From Lachnospiraceae bacterium UBA1683 (GTDB lineage Bacteria > Bacillota > Clostridia > Lachnospirales > Lachnospiraceae), in assembly GCA_002320245.1 (NCBI GenBank), contig DCKD01000078.1:42943-106942 (forward strand): DNA of 64,000 bases. The letters are read 5' to 3'. A program made the translations under genes and the position numbers. Position 1 is the stretch's first letter; the number at the start of each line of letters is the position of its first letter. The notes under the pieces were generated by a model. That model was not told the DNA's origin and ran no database searches. It worked only from the letters and a program-made list of their open reading frames with translations. Shown here piece after piece: positions 36,100 to 46,019 of this stretch.

Positions 36100-37626
36100 T
36101 TATTTTTCAAGTATTTCATAGACTGCCTGCATATCCAAATTCTCCCGGATGATATCTGCAAGCCTGTCATACTGCTGCTCCTTATATGCCGTCAAATCCA
36201 TTGCCTTCACATCCTCTGCATCCAGCCCTTTCTGTCTCAGCAGTGCGGCAACCACCGTCTGCGCCGCCTCCGGTCTGTCAAAAATTCCGTGTACATAACT
36301 TCCGTACACACTGCCGCAAGCCGCGCCGTCCTTTTTTTCCTTCGCATCGTCCCCCCCGCTGTGCAGCGTCAGAATACCGGACTGTGTCCGTTCCCCATGC
36401 ATTTCCTGATTGAGAAACGCAGTTGTTCCCATATGGATTTCGTATCCTTCAATTTCCCTGTTTTCCAGTTCCGCCAGCAGTCCCGGTACTTTTCCAAATT
36501 TTCCTTTTACACGGGTTCTTGTTTTCCGGCCTGTAAATGTGGTCCGAATCGGAAGCAGCCCCATGCCCCGCATACTGCCCTGCTTCTCAACCCCTTCCTT
36601 ATCTTCCAGTTCCTCTCCCAGCATCTGATATCCTCCGCAGATTCCGAACACGAGTTTCTCCTGCTGTGCATACCGAATCACTTTGCTCTCAAGGCCGCTT
36701 TGCCTCATCCAAAGCAAATCTTCCATGGTACTCTTACTTCCCGGCAATATCACGGCATCCGGATTTCCAAATTCCCCCGGTGTGCTCACATAACGCACCG
36801 ATACCTCAGACATACATTCCAGCGCCATCAAATCTGTGAAATTTGACAACCTCGGAAAGCGAATCACTGCAATATCCAGCACTGCCCCCGCCGTCCGCCT
36901 CTGTATCCGCTCTGACAGACTGTCCTCATCGTCAATATCCAGATAAAAATACGGGATTACTCCCAGAACCGGTTTTCCGCTTTTTTCTTCCAGCATCCTT
37001 AGCCCCGGCTCCAGAATCTTCTTATCTCCGCGGAACTTGTTGATTACCGTACCGATAATCCGTTTCTGTTCCCCCTCTTCCAGCAGTTGGATTGTTCCGA
37101 CAATCTGTGCAAATACTCCGCCCCGGTCGATATCCCCAACGAGCAGCACAGGCGCATCTACCATCTCTGCCAGCCCCATATTCACAATATCTTCACTTTT
37201 CAGGTTAATTTCCGCCGGACTTCCAGCCCCCTCAATCACAATGATATCATACTGCCCGTCCAGCGTATGATACGCTTCCATAATCGCCGGTATATAATCT
37301 TTTTTGTGCCGGTAATACTCTGCAGCGGACATGTTCCCAATCACTTCGCCATTTACAATAACTTGGGAGCCGGTGTCACTGGACGGCTTGAGCAGAATCG
37401 GATTCATCAGCACCGATGGTTTGATTCCTGCTGCCTCCGCCTGCATGACCTGTGCCCGTCCCATTTCCAGCCCCTCTTCCGTAACAAAAGAATTCAGTGC
37501 CATGTTCTGGGATTTGAACGGTGCAACTTTATACCCGTCCTGCGCGAACACACGGCAAAGCCCTCCCGCCAGAATGCTCTTGCCCGCGTTAGACATCGTT
37601 CCCTGTATCATAATTGGTTTTGCCAT
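36100..37626 (-). CDS. cbiP: adenosylcobyric acid synthase
   Basis: A 508-residue glutamine-dependent amidotransferase that amidates four side chains of adenosylcobyrinate a,c-diamide. N-terminal P-loop domain: [45 protein letters not shown]-terminal glutaminase domain: [11 protein letters not shown] with the nucleophile Cys and a closing GSYVHGIFD histidine. The in-frame extension to 37743 lies in cobD, so the start is at 37626 behind AAAGGGG. Confidence 0.95.
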   Translation of the reverse strand: MAKPIMIQGTMSNAGKSILAGGLCRVFAQDGYKVAPFKSQNMALNSFVTEEGLEMGRAQVMQAEAAGIKPSVLMNPILLKPSSDTGSQVIVNGEVIGNMSAAEYYRHKKDYIPAIMEAYHTLDGQYDIIVIEGAGSPAEINLKSEDIVNMGLAEMVDAPVLLVGDIDRGGVFAQIVGTIQLLEEGEQKRIIGTVINKFRGDKKILEPGLRMLEEKSGKPVLGVIPYFYLDIDDEDSLSERIQRRTAGAVLDIAVIRFPRLSNFTDLMALECMSEVSVRYVSTPGEFGNPDAVILPGSKSTMEDLLWMRQSGLESKVIRYAQQEKLVFGICGGYQMLGEELEDKEGVEKQGSMRGMGLLPIRTTFTGRKTRTRVKGKFGKVPGLLAELENREIEGYEIHMGTTAFLNQEMHGERTQSGILTLHSGGDDAKEKKDGAACGSVYGSYVHGIFDRPEAAQTVVAALLRQKGLDAEDVKAMDLTAYKEQQYDRLADIIRENLDMQAVYEILEK

Positions 37627-37631
37627 CCATC

Positions 37632-38681
37632 TCACCCCTTTCTGCTGATTTCCCGTAATACTCCCAGCAATTTCTCGTTTTCTTCCCGTCTCTTCACCGC
37701 AATCCGGTAATATCCTTTGCTTAATCCTGCATAATTCTGACAATCCCGAATCAGTATTCCCCGATTCAGCATCGTTTCAAACAATGAGCCATCCTGTTCC
37801 ATATGAAGCAGAATATAATTTGCTTCCGACGGGATATACTCTATTCCCATCTTTCCCAACTCTGTTTCCATCTTCCGCCGCTCTTCTGCCACATACCTCC
37901 GTGTGTCCAGCACCCTGCCATCCTCATCGAGTGCCGCAATCCCTGCTGCCTGTGCGATACCTGACACACTCCACGGCTGGCGGGCTGCCTGAATATTCTC
38001 CATCAGTTGTTCATCACTGCAAAGCATATACCCGAGCCGCAGTCCCGGCATCGCATGTATCTTTGTAAACGCACGCAGCAGGATGAGCCGTGAGTGCTCC
38101 GCCACATATGCCTGCATCGTTGCCTGTTCCGGCTGTTCAAGAAATTCATTAAAACATTCATCCACAACCACCCGGATTCGACTTCGCTCACATTGCTCCA
38201 GAATCCGGACCAGCAAATCCCGACGGATTGTCCTGCCTGTCGGATTGTTTGGTGAACAGAGAAAAATGATATCAATGTCCCTCGTCAATCGTTCCAGATA
38301 ATTATCCTGCACCGCAAACTGTTCGCCCGCCTCCAGATAGTCGTACACAATTTCACAGCCCACCGCGCGCAATGCCTGTTCATATTCGGAAAATGCCGGA
38401 ACTGCCAGCAATGCCCTCTTCGGCTTTTCCGCGAATACAAGTGAAAAGATAAGGTCCGCCGCCCCGTTTCCACACAGAATCTGCCCTTGCGGAATTTTCA
38501 GTTTCATCTCAAGTTTCTTTCTCAAGTCTCTGCATTGGCTGTCCGGATAGCATCCCATCTCACGGACTGCGCCGCACGCCGCCTCCATCACATATTCACT
38601 CGGACCAAAAGGGTTGATATTCGCCGAAAAATCCAGTATTCCATTGTATGTGTAAAGGTCTCCTCCATGTCCGTACCGCAT
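37632..38681 (-). CDS. cobD: L-threonine-O-3-phosphate decarboxylase
   Basis: A 349-residue class I/II PLP enzyme making (R)-1-amino-2-propanol phosphate, the linker of the cobalamin lower ligand. It shows the histidinol-phosphate-aminotransferase-like fold: [11 protein letters not shown] start, [30 protein letters not shown] and the PLP lysine in [17 protein letters not shown]. Its place between cbiB and cbiP distinguishes it from HisC. Confidence 0.93.
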   Translation of the reverse strand: MRYGHGGDLYTYNGILDFSANINPFGPSEYVMEAACGAVREMGCYPDSQCRDLRKKLEMKLKIPQGQILCGNGAADLIFSLVFAEKPKRALLAVPAFSEYEQALRAVGCEIVYDYLEAGEQFAVQDNYLERLTRDIDIIFLCSPNNPTGRTIRRDLLVRILEQCERSRIRVVVDECFNEFLEQPEQATMQAYVAEHSRLILLRAFTKIHAMPGLRLGYMLCSDEQLMENIQAARQPWSVSGIAQAAGIAALDEDGRVLDTRRYVAEERRKMETELGKMGIEYIPSEANYILLHMEQDGSLFETMLNRGILIRDCQNYAGLSKGYYRIAVKRREENEKLLGVLREISRKG

Positions 38682-38705
38682 ATCTGTTTCCTTTCTGCTG
38701 CCATA

Positions 38706-39671
38706 CTATGCAGCCAATACAGCGAACATCTTCAGTCCGCCGAATATCACCAGCGTCAGCCATGAAGTTGTATACATCAATTGATTCGCCTTTCGAATAT
38801 CTTCCGTTTCGATTTCCCGCAGCGAATCGCCAATATACTCTTTCGGATACAATTTTCCAAAATACCACGCATCGCCCGCCAGACGAATATCTAACGCACC
38901 CGCACACACTGCCTCTGTCTGAGCTGAATTCGGACTGCTGTGCTTATAGCGGTCCCGCCGGAATATCTTCCATGCATGTTCCCAATCCCGGCCGCACAAT
39001 GCGGACGCAAGAATCATAAGCAGTGCGGAAATCCGTGCCGGAATGTAATTAACAACATCGTCCATCTTCGCAGCAACTCTTCCTATATATAAATATTTCT
39101 CATCTTTATATCCCAGCATGGAGTCCATCGTATTAACAGCCTTATAAATAAATCCCATTACCGCACCTCCGAATAACATATAAATCAAAGGGGCTGTCAC
39201 CCCGTCCGATGTATTTTCCGCGACGGTTTCAACTGCGGCCTTTGTCACACCGGTTTCATCCAGATTTTCTGTATCGCGCCCGACAATCATGGACACTGCC
39301 TTCCGTGCTGCCGGTAAGTCTCCTTCTTTCAGCCGGTTGTATACACGCACGCTTTCCACTTTTAATGACTTTGCCGCCAGCATCTGATAGCACCAGAATG
39401 TCTCCAGCCCAAAGCGCAACGCAGGGTGCACCCGTCCTGCCAACCGCAGCAGCACCCATGGAATCCCTGCGAATACCACTGCCATCACACACCAGAGAAC
39501 CGCACCTCCGAGCAGCAGCCCCCCCTTTGATTCCCGGCTGATTTTCCGTATGATATTTTCAAGAAAGTGGATGCAGACTCCCATCAGCCGTACCGGATGA
39601 TATAACCACACCGGATCGCCAAACAGCAAATCCAGTAAAAACCCACACGTACACGCCAGCAAAATACTCAT
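38706..39671 (-). CDS. cbiB: adenosylcobinamide-phosphate synthase
   Basis: A 321-residue membrane protein joining adenosylcobyric acid with the aminopropanol phosphate linker. Motifs: LLDLLFGDPVWLYHPVRLMG at the N terminus, ETVAENTSDGVTAPLIYMLFGG near residue 150, NTMDSMLGYKDEKY and NSAQTEAVCAGALDIRLAG. It starts in an ATGA overlap with the stop of the cobC gene. Confidence 0.95.
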   Translation of the reverse strand: MSILLACTCGFLLDLLFGDPVWLYHPVRLMGVCIHFLENIIRKISRESKGGLLLGGAVLWCVMAVVFAGIPWVLLRLAGRVHPALRFGLETFWCYQMLAAKSLKVESVRVYNRLKEGDLPAARKAVSMIVGRDTENLDETGVTKAAVETVAENTSDGVTAPLIYMLFGGAVMGFIYKAVNTMDSMLGYKDEKYLYIGRVAAKMDDVVNYIPARISALLMILASALCGRDWEHAWKIFRRDRYKHSSPNSAQTEAVCAGALDIRLAGDAWYFGKLYPKEYIGDSLREIETEDIRKANQLMYTTSWLTLVIFGGLKMFAVLAA

Positions 39672-40276
39672 AACTTTTCAATCTCCTTCAATTGCTTTTC
39701 TCCCGATTCCCATTCTTTCTTATCAATCCGCATCCGGTACCCTTCTCCGTTTTTCGTCATCCAGTCGTAAAATTCTGACGGGTTCTCCGAAAACTGCGAG
39801 AGAATAGACATTATCGTGCCTCCGTGCACAACAAATGCCGCGCACTCTGTTCCCTTATCCAAAAGCCGTGCCACAGTATCTTCAAAACCTTCCCTGCATC
39901 TCTGCCGGAATACCTCCCGGCTTTCTCCCTCCGGAAACGGCAATGTTCCGTTGGATTCCATCCATCTCTGATACACCGGAATATCTTTTAATTCTTCATA
40001 GTTCTTATTTTCAAATAAACCAAAATTTGTTTCCCTCAGCCGTTCTTCCAAAACCAGTTCCGCCGTTGGGAAATAGATGACAGCAGTCTCCACACATCGT
40101 TTCATCGGACTGGAAACTGCCACATCGGCAGGCTGATATTTTTTCAGCTTTTTCCGCATATCCAGAATCAGCCCCTCCTGCTCTTCCGTACAAATGAGTG
40201 GCTCGTCTGTTGTTCCTATATATCGTTTTTCCAAATTTCCCTGTGTCTTTAAGTGGCGGATTAAATATAACTGCAT
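39668..40276 (-). CDS. cobC: histidine phosphatase, probable alpha-ribazole phosphatase
   Basis: A 202-residue phosphoglycerate-mutase-superfamily protein. The catalytic motif reads LIRHLKTQGN (RHL instead of the common RHG/RHA), and VSSPMKRCVETA, ERLRETNFGLFENKNYEEL and FVVHGGTIMS complete the site. Within this cluster it most likely dephosphorylates alpha-ribazole phosphate or adenosylcobalamin phosphate. Ribosome site AAGGAGCAG. Confidence 0.85.
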   Translation of the reverse strand: MQLYLIRHLKTQGNLEKRYIGTTDEPLICTEEQEGLILDMRKKLKKYQPADVAVSSPMKRCVETAVIYFPTAELVLEERLRETNFGLFENKNYEELKDIPVYQRWMESNGTLPFPEGESREVFRQRCREGFEDTVARLLDKGTECAAFVVHGGTIMSILSQFSENPSEFYDWMTKNGEGYRMRIDKKEWESGEKQLKEIEKL

Positions 40277-40547
40277 CTGAATTTCTTCTGCTCCTTGTAA
40301 TTTTATGATACTCGTACACCGAATAATAATTTCCTGCTATATTCGCAAAGAATGATGGTTTCGAGTACAAGACGCCTAAATGAGGCGTAGCGGACTGAAA
40401 ATTCATTCTACGCTATTTAACTGAAAGTGAATGAGACAGTGCACTAGGGTCAAAAGGTCAAAAATCTGACGCAAGCTGGTATCATAGTGGACAAAAGCCC
40501 CTGTGTTTCATGCTTGCATGAAACAGCAGAACTTTGGAATCCCGGCG
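40277..40547. other. gene-free gap between cobC and cobS
   Basis: No gene seen. It holds small inverted repeats: TACTCG...CGAGTAC (about 40311-40360), GACGCCT-AGGCGT (about 40368-40385) and TGTTTCAT-ATGAAACA (about 40504-40525). The texture is like that of the repeat families elsewhere, but no second copy was found in this window. Confidence 0.4.
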
Positions 40548-41318
40548 TTATAAAATATCGGGAATACGTGCCGTCAGCGCTATTCCTGCCAGCATTGCCA
40601 ATTCACATGTTTGAAGAAAATAGCCTGCGAGGTCTCCGGTAACGCCTCCAAACTGTTTTTCACACAAACGCTTATATCCGATAAACACAAGCCCTGCACA
40701 AACAACGGATACTGTTCCGATTTTCAAATTGTATACAAGCATACATATTATGCTTCCCCATATCCATATGTGCATTCCCCTTGCCGCATTCCTTTTGTGT
40801 GCCGCATCGTGAAACACTTTCGCCAGCCCACTGTCTCTTGCCGACCTCCATGTTACAACCGAGTATCCGCTGAGTGCTCTGGATAGTACATACCCCAATG
40901 CAACCGCAGGCAGACACTCACGGCTCACTTCACTCCAAAGCGCAAGGTCTGCCAACAGATAGCATCCCATTCCAATTACCGCAAATGCACCAGAATTAGA
41001 ATCCTTCAGTATTTCCAGTTTTTTATCTTGGTTTCCCCAGGAATTCAACGCATCTACTGTGTCCAGAAAACCATCCAAATGAATCCCCCCGGTAATCAGA
41101 ATTGGCAGCAATGTCATCACCACGGCAAAAAAAAGTGTTCCAAACATACTTTTAATAAGCAAATTTCCAATAAGGAAAACAAAAATCCCTTCTGCGGCCC
41201 CAACAAGCGGAAAGAAACACATCGCATATTTCATATTCTTTTCATTCCATTCCACCCCAGGCATCGGTATTTTCGAATACATAGCAAATGCAATTACCAT
41301 CGACTGCAACAAATTCAT
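40548..41318 (-). CDS. cobS: adenosylcobinamide-GDP ribazoletransferase
   Basis: A 256-residue multi-span membrane enzyme performing the last assembly step, joining alpha-ribazole to AdoCbi-GDP. Motifs: MYSKIPMPGVEWNE near the start, GGIHLDGFLDTVDALNSWGNQDKKLEILKDSNSGAFAVIG (metal-binding aspartates, read in pieces) near residues 78-118 and GGVTGDLAGYFLQTCELAMLA near the end. It follows cobT, separated by a family D hairpin. Confidence 0.95.
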   Translation of the reverse strand: MNLLQSMVIAFAMYSKIPMPGVEWNEKNMKYAMCFFPLVGAAEGIFVFLIGNLLIKSMFGTLFFAVVMTLLPILITGGIHLDGFLDTVDALNSWGNQDKKLEILKDSNSGAFAVIGMGCYLLADLALWSEVSRECLPAVALGYVLSRALSGYSVVTWRSARDSGLAKVFHDAAHKRNAARGMHIWIWGSIICMLVYNLKIGTVSVVCAGLVFIGYKRLCEKQFGGVTGDLAGYFLQTCELAMLAGIALTARIPDIL

Positions 41319-41350
41319 AGTTCTAAATTCCTTCCCCGGCCTACTATTTT

Positions 41351-41382
41351 GTAACAGTTCAGCCTTCCGGCAGAACTGTTAC
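41351..41382. repeat. family D solo hairpin, copy 2
   Basis: GTAACAGTTCAGCC-TTCC-GGCAGAACTGTTAC is a 32-base near-perfect hairpin, differing by one base from the left end of the element at 31631. It lies one base after the cobT stop codon. Confidence 0.8.
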
Positions 41383-41383
41383 A

Positions 41384-42445
41384 CTATTTCAACACTTTAT
41401 ACTTCTCAATTTGAATATCATCGAATGTACTCATCTTGCGGTACACCTCCAGCCCCATCTCCAGAACCGGTATGACAGCAACCGCTCCGCTTCCTTCCCC
41501 CAGACACATATTACAGATTAGAAGCGGAGATACATGCAGTTCCTCCAGAAGCATCTGTCCCCCGGGCTCACCGGAAACATGGGACGGCATCATATAATCC
41601 GCCGACGCCGGAACCATCCTGGACGCACAAAGCGCCGCAGTGGATGAGATAAACCCGTCAATGACTATCGGAACGTGGTACAATGCTCCCCCCAGATACA
41701 CTCCGGTCAATCCTGCAATATCCAGTCCGCCGATTTTCGAGAGTACGTCAATCACATCCCCCGGGTCCGGCTGATGCAGTGCGATTGCATCCTCAATCAC
41801 GTGGATTTTGTGTTCTACGCCCTTCGAAGTCAGTCCCGCACCTTTTCCGGTTACCTCCGGCACAGGTTTGCCAAGCAGTACAGCACACACCGCACTGCTT
41901 GTCGTTGTATTCCCAATTCCCATCTCTCCGGTTGCCAGAATGGAATACCCCTGCTCACTCAATTCTTTCACTATCTGAATTCCAGTTTCCACCGCCTCCC
42001 AGACCTCTTCCCTTGTCATTGCAGGTTCTTCCGCAAAATTTTTTGTTCCATACGCAACCTTTTTTCCTGCCTTTGTCACCGACGGCACATCTGTTACCAT
42101 CCCGATATCCACCGGAAATACATCTACCCCCGCAACATTTGCCATAATGCTTGTACTTGCCGCATTATGCGTGAAATTATCCGCGACAACCGCCGTTACT
42201 TCCTGCCCGGTCTGGGTGACTCCTTCCGCAACAACTCCATTGTCCGCACACATAATAATCAATCCCTTTTTCTTCAGTTCATAATCCGCGGTCCGTTTCA
42301 TCCCCGCCATGCGGATGACTGCATCTTCCAGTTTTCCCAGACTGAACAACGGTTTTGCAACCGACATCCATCTTGCCTTCGCCAGCTCCATACTTTGTTC
42401 ATCTGCCGGATGAATCTGCTCCCGCAAAATCTCTATTGTCATCAT
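41384..42445 (-). CDS. cobT: nicotinate-nucleotide:dimethylbenzimidazole phosphoribosyltransferase
   Basis: A 353-residue enzyme activating the lower-ligand base. Signatures are IMCADNGVVAEGVTQTGQEVTA (in pieces near residue 65), GEMGIGNTTTSSAVCAVLLGKP near 170, LTSKGVEHK and GGALYHVPIVIDGFISSTAALCA with the catalytic Glu near the end (LGEGSGAV). The start at 42445 is chosen because GGAAAGCGG precedes it; an ATG at 42463 is possible. Confidence 0.94.
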   Translation of the reverse strand: MMTIEILREQIHPADEQSMELAKARWMSVAKPLFSLGKLEDAVIRMAGMKRTADYELKKKGLIIMCADNGVVAEGVTQTGQEVTAVVADNFTHNAASTSIMANVAGVDVFPVDIGMVTDVPSVTKAGKKVAYGTKNFAEEPAMTREEVWEAVETGIQIVKELSEQGYSILATGEMGIGNTTTSSAVCAVLLGKPVPEVTGKGAGLTSKGVEHKIHVIEDAIALHQPDPGDVIDVLSKIGGLDIAGLTGVYLGGALYHVPIVIDGFISSTAALCASRMVPASADYMMPSHVSGEPGGQMLLEELHVSPLLICNMCLGEGSGAVAVIPVLEMGLEVYRKMSTFDDIQIEKYKVLK

Positions 42446-42487
42446 TTCATTCCCGCTTTCCATGTATTCTGTGTAATGCGGACACTC

Positions 42488-43885
42488 CTAATCCATCCCG
42501 CCCGCTGCCCTGCGCCCATATTTCCTGCACTCCGCCGCAAATCTTTCCGTAAATTCCGGATTTGATGCAAGGTACAAATGGGCAAATCCTGCAAACAAAG
42601 CCCCTTCCATGTGCATACATTTCCAGAAACGCTTACCGTCCGGCTTCACTGCAAGACAGTCCGTGCCATTATCCGTACTGTCCCAATAATGAAACTCATG
42701 GCACTTGATTTCTTCCCCACATCTTAAATATATCCCGTTTTTCTCTGCCTTCAAATGTATATATCCAAATCTTCCGAGCCGTTTCGTAGGATACGCATTT
42801 CCATAAATCACGCCAACCATCGGATATTTTACACCGTCTGAATCTTCCAGCTCCTTATGTAAATATAAAAATCCGCCGCACTCGGCAATGCATGGCATAC
42901 CCGATTCAATTTTCATTCGTATCTGCTCCCGCATCGTGATATTTTCCGAAAGCTGTCTTGCATATAATTCCGGGTATCCCCCGCCGAGCATCATGCCGTC
43001 AATCCGCTCCGGCATCTGTGTATCATGCAAAGGACTAAACGGAACTACCTCGCATCCCGCCCTCCGCAGCATTTCCAGATTCTCTTCATAATAGAAAGAA
43101 AACGCCTCGTCCCTTGCAACACCGATACGGGGGCCTGCCTGCCGCACGGTTTCATGTGCAATTTCCTCCACATCGAATTTTGAGCCCCGCTTTGCAATTT
43201 CTATCAGCTTTTCCAGCTCTACCGTCTCAGAGAGAAGTCCTCCTGCCTTTTGAAGCCGCTCCCGAATCTGTGCAGTTTCTCCCGGAAGTACCAGTCCGAG
43301 ATGACGGCTTTCCATGTGAAAAGCCTCATCTTCCGGAACATATCCAATCACCGGAATCCCGTATCCCCGGTTCTGAAGTTCTGTCTCAATCATCTCTTTC
43401 ATCCTGGGGTACAGCATTCCGGAAATCCGGTTCAGGATGATTCCCCGGATTCCGCTGTCCGGCCGGAATTCCAGCATCCCGAGAATTGCCGGGACAACCG
43501 ACAATGCCATGCCTCTGCATGGAACCACAAGAATCGTTGGTATCCGAAGCGTACGTGACACATCGTAAGAACTCGCCTCCCACGAACCCAGTGAAAGACC
43601 GTCATAATAGCCCATCACCCCTTCTGTCACAACAATATCCGCATGTTCCGCATGCCGCAGCAGCAAATTTTTTAATTTTCCGGCAGAGCTGAAAAATAAA
43701 TCCAGATTTTCAGACGGTATCCCAAGTACCTCCCTGTGGAACATCGGATCAATATAATCCGGTCCGCACTTACATGCAGCTACCCGCAGTCCACGCTGCT
43801 TCAGTGCTGCCATGATTCCACATGCAATTGCCGTTTTTCCGCTGCCGCTTGCCCCGGCGGCAATCAAAATCCCCGGAATATTCAT
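42488..43885 (-). CDS. cbiA: cobyrinate a,c-diamide synthase
   Basis: A 465-residue ATP- and glutamine-dependent amidase. N-terminal P-loop AAGASGSGKTAIACGI, CGPDYIDPMFH, VTEGVMGYYDG; C-terminal glutaminase domain with MLGGGYPELYA and IAECGGFLYLHKEL (nucleophile Cys) and a late EFHYWDS histidine. It amidates the a and c side chains of cobyrinate. Starts about 25 bases after the cbiET stop codon. Confidence 0.95.
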   Translation of the reverse strand: MNIPGILIAAGASGSGKTAIACGIMAALKQRGLRVAACKCGPDYIDPMFHREVLGIPSENLDLFFSSAGKLKNLLLRHAEHADIVVTEGVMGYYDGLSLGSWEASSYDVSRTLRIPTILVVPCRGMALSVVPAILGMLEFRPDSGIRGIILNRISGMLYPRMKEMIETELQNRGYGIPVIGYVPEDEAFHMESRHLGLVLPGETAQIRERLQKAGGLLSETVELEKLIEIAKRGSKFDVEEIAHETVRQAGPRIGVARDEAFSFYYEENLEMLRRAGCEVVPFSPLHDTQMPERIDGMMLGGGYPELYARQLSENITMREQIRMKIESGMPCIAECGGFLYLHKELEDSDGVKYPMVGVIYGNAYPTKRLGRFGYIHLKAEKNGIYLRCGEEIKCHEFHYWDSTDNGTDCLAVKPDGKRFWKCMHMEGALFAGFAHLYLASNPEFTERFAAECRKYGRRAAGGMD

Positions 43886-43910
43886 CCGCGTACACCCCTT
43901 TCCATTTTCA

Positions 43911-45119
43911 TCAATTTCCGGAAATAATATAAACCGGATTCTGTCCCATCATCATGTGATATTGTCCCAATACCTTTGCTTTTGCAATAGAAACCTGCAC
44001 GATCTCCGGATGATTTAACAATCCTTCTGCGGCCGCCTCCATCACTTCTTTTATCGTTTCAAGAGAAATTGCATTCAGCACTACCCTGACATCTGGATTT
44101 TTATTTCTCACACATCGGAGAATCTCCTTCAGATTCCCGGAACTTCCTCCGATAAACACATGAGTCGGCACTTCCAGATCCTCCAAAGCCTCCGGTGCGG
44201 TTCCATGTACCGGAAACACCCAGTCTGTACGGAATTTTTGTTTGTTCCGCTCAATCAGTGCAATGCCCTCTGGATTTTTTTCTATCGCATAGACACGGAT
44301 TTTTTCCGACTGCAACGCCGCTTCAATCGCCACAGAGCCGGTTCCTGCTCCGACATCATACAGCACCGTCTCCTCTGTCAGCCTCAGTTTCCGGATACTG
44401 ACTGCGCGCACCTCTTCTTTTGTCATCGGAACCTTCCCACGAATCCATTCTTCCTCCGGAATTGAGCCATAGCTCCACTGCTGCGGTTTTGGATTGTAAA
44501 TCATCGCCGTGCAAAGTTCCGACAAATCTTCCGGGCAGAGTTCTGCTCCCGAACGTTTCCGGATTTCCTCTTCCGCATAGGAAAGCCTTCTTCCTATATA
44601 AAAGATTACATGCTCCAACCCATACGCTTTGATTTTCCGGCAGATTTCTTCCCCACAGGCGGCTCCGCCAAGCAGCAGAAACGTCTTTGCAGACGCAGCA
44701 ACCGTCTGAATATAATTCTGTCTTCTTCCGTGTGCACTGACCAGTTCCGCATCCTCCCACGAAGTATGCAGCCGGGCTGCAAGATATGTAACAGAGGAAA
44801 TGCCAGGAATCATGTGGATTGCATATTCCGATACCTGTTCCAGTTCGGCAGCCAGTTTTTTTGCACCGCTATAAAAACCAGAATCCCCGGACAACACGAC
44901 AGCAACTGTCCGGTACTGCGGATGTTCCTCCAGCCAAGTATGAATCTGATCCGGCAAGTATGCCGCAAAGGCCGGTTTTCCGTATTTCTCCACGGACTCC
45001 AGCAGCCGCTTGGCGCCAACAATACAGTCACAGCTTTGCAGGGTATCATCTGCCTCAAAAGTCATCGTCTGCTGTGCTCCCATTCCGATTCCAATTAAAT
45101 ATATATTTCTCGTCCTCAT
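43911..45119 (-). CDS. cbiET: cobalt-precorrin-7 methyltransferase/decarboxylase (CbiE-CbiT fusion)
   Basis: A 402-residue fusion. Residues 1 to about 205 are CbiE, a tetrapyrrole methylase (LIGIGMG, VLSGDSGFYSGAKKL, HMIPGISSVTYLAARL, SAHGR). Residues 206-402 are CbiT, a SAM-dependent methyltransferase and decarboxylase (DVGAGTGSVAIEAA, PTHVFIGGSSGNLKEIL). Together they methylate C-5 and C-15 and remove the C-12 acetate carboxyl. This is the CobL-like fused layout. Confidence 0.95.
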   Translation of the reverse strand: MRTRNIYLIGIGMGAQQTMTFEADDTLQSCDCIVGAKRLLESVEKYGKPAFAAYLPDQIHTWLEEHPQYRTVAVVLSGDSGFYSGAKKLAAELEQVSEYAIHMIPGISSVTYLAARLHTSWEDAELVSAHGRRQNYIQTVAASAKTFLLLGGAACGEEICRKIKAYGLEHVIFYIGRRLSYAEEEIRKRSGAELCPEDLSELCTAMIYNPKPQQWSYGSIPEEEWIRGKVPMTKEEVRAVSIRKLRLTEETVLYDVGAGTGSVAIEAALQSEKIRVYAIEKNPEGIALIERNKQKFRTDWVFPVHGTAPEALEDLEVPTHVFIGGSSGNLKEILRCVRNKNPDVRVVLNAISLETIKEVMEAAAEGLLNHPEIVQVSIAKAKVLGQYHMMMGQNPVYIISGN

Positions 45120-45177
45120 TGTGCTGTCTCCATTCTGCTGTGTCTATCCTGCATAGAGCATCCGTTACTCCCTTTAC

Positions 45178-45240
45178 GCATTTCTATGTGTCTTGCTATT
45201 TACCAGCCATCTGTTTTTCCTGTTACACAATCGTTCTCTG
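45178..45240 (-). repeat. dispersed repeat family F, copy 3
   Basis: The core GCTATTTACCAGCCATCTGT followed by TTTTCCTGTT repeats the segment before trpF (8246-8300). It runs into the last codons of cbiH. Confidence 0.6.
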
Positions 45241-45984
45241 CCCCGAAGTATCATATCCCCGCGGGGTGACCATTTTTCCATTCAGCCGCATCGTCTGTTC
45301 ATTTCCGATAAATACCGTTGTAAACATATCGGTTTCCGTACCTCCCAGTTCCTCCAGCGTCATAATCGCGCTGGACTGCTCCGCACGTCCGATGTTGCGT
45401 ACAATTCCGCAGATTGTATCTCCGGTTTTGAACTCCTGCATAATCCGGCATGCTTTTTTTAAATAATCCTTCCGTTTTCTGCTGGACGGATTGTACAGGC
45501 AAATAACAAAATCTGCCATCGCCGCAGCACGGAGTCTCGTCTCAATTTTTCCCCACGGAGTCAGCAAATCACTCAGGCTGATTACTGCAAAATCATGCAT
45601 CAACGGTGCCCCAAGCACTGCAGCCCCACCGATTGCCGCTGTAATGCCCGGCACAATTTCAATCTCAACTTCCGGATAAGCCGCTCCCATCTCAAGCATC
45701 AATCCTGCCATCCCGTACACACCGGCATCTCCGCTGCATACCATCGCCGTCCCGCGGCCTTCCGCTGCTTCCTGCAGCGCCATTGTACAGCGCTCTGTCT
45801 CCTGTTTCATCGGAGTACTCTTATACGTTTTGTCCGGGAAATCTCCCCGGATTAAATCAAGATATACCGGATACCCGATGATTACCTCACACTGCTCCAA
45901 TGCTGCGCGTGCCTCTGCTGTCATCTGTGCCCCGGCTCCCGGACCGAGTCCCACTACAAATACTTTCCGCATTCTATTCTCCAT
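45223..45984 (-). CDS. cbiH: cobalt-precorrin-3B C17-methyltransferase
   Basis: A 253-residue tetrapyrrole methylase. Motifs: VVGLGPGAGAQMTAEA, VCSGDAGVYGMAGLMLE, VPGITAAIGGAAVLGAPLMHDFAVISLSD (in pieces) and LYNPSSRKRKDYL. It forms the ring-contracted factor IV with C-17 methylation. The last codons overlap the family F repeat, and the end GYDTSGQRTIV may be altered by it. The partner hydrolase gene cbiG, often beside it, is absent. Confidence 0.94.
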   Translation of the reverse strand: MENRMRKVFVVGLGPGAGAQMTAEARAALEQCEVIIGYPVYLDLIRGDFPDKTYKSTPMKQETERCTMALQEAAEGRGTAMVCSGDAGVYGMAGLMLEMGAAYPEVEIEIVPGITAAIGGAAVLGAPLMHDFAVISLSDLLTPWGKIETRLRAAAMADFVICLYNPSSRKRKDYLKKACRIMQEFKTGDTICGIVRNIGRAEQSSAIMTLEELGGTETDMFTTVFIGNEQTMRLNGKMVTPRGYDTSGQRTIV

Positions 45985-46019
45985 TTCTGCCGATTGCTCC
46001 CTCGTGCATCATTCCTGTT

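Noticed and set aside
36314..36360. Frameshift suspicion in the C-terminal part of cbiP
   Set aside because: The frame stays open and keeps the glutaminase histidine region, so no disruption is needed.
37087..37710. Long plus-strand frame (207 codons) opposite cbiP
   Set aside because: It is an antisense shadow of a well-conserved gene, with no ribosome site or family match.
41675..42565. Long plus-strand frame (296 codons) opposite cobT
   Set aside because: Antisense to cobT and cbiA; rich in H, R, F and C in a way typical of shadow frames.
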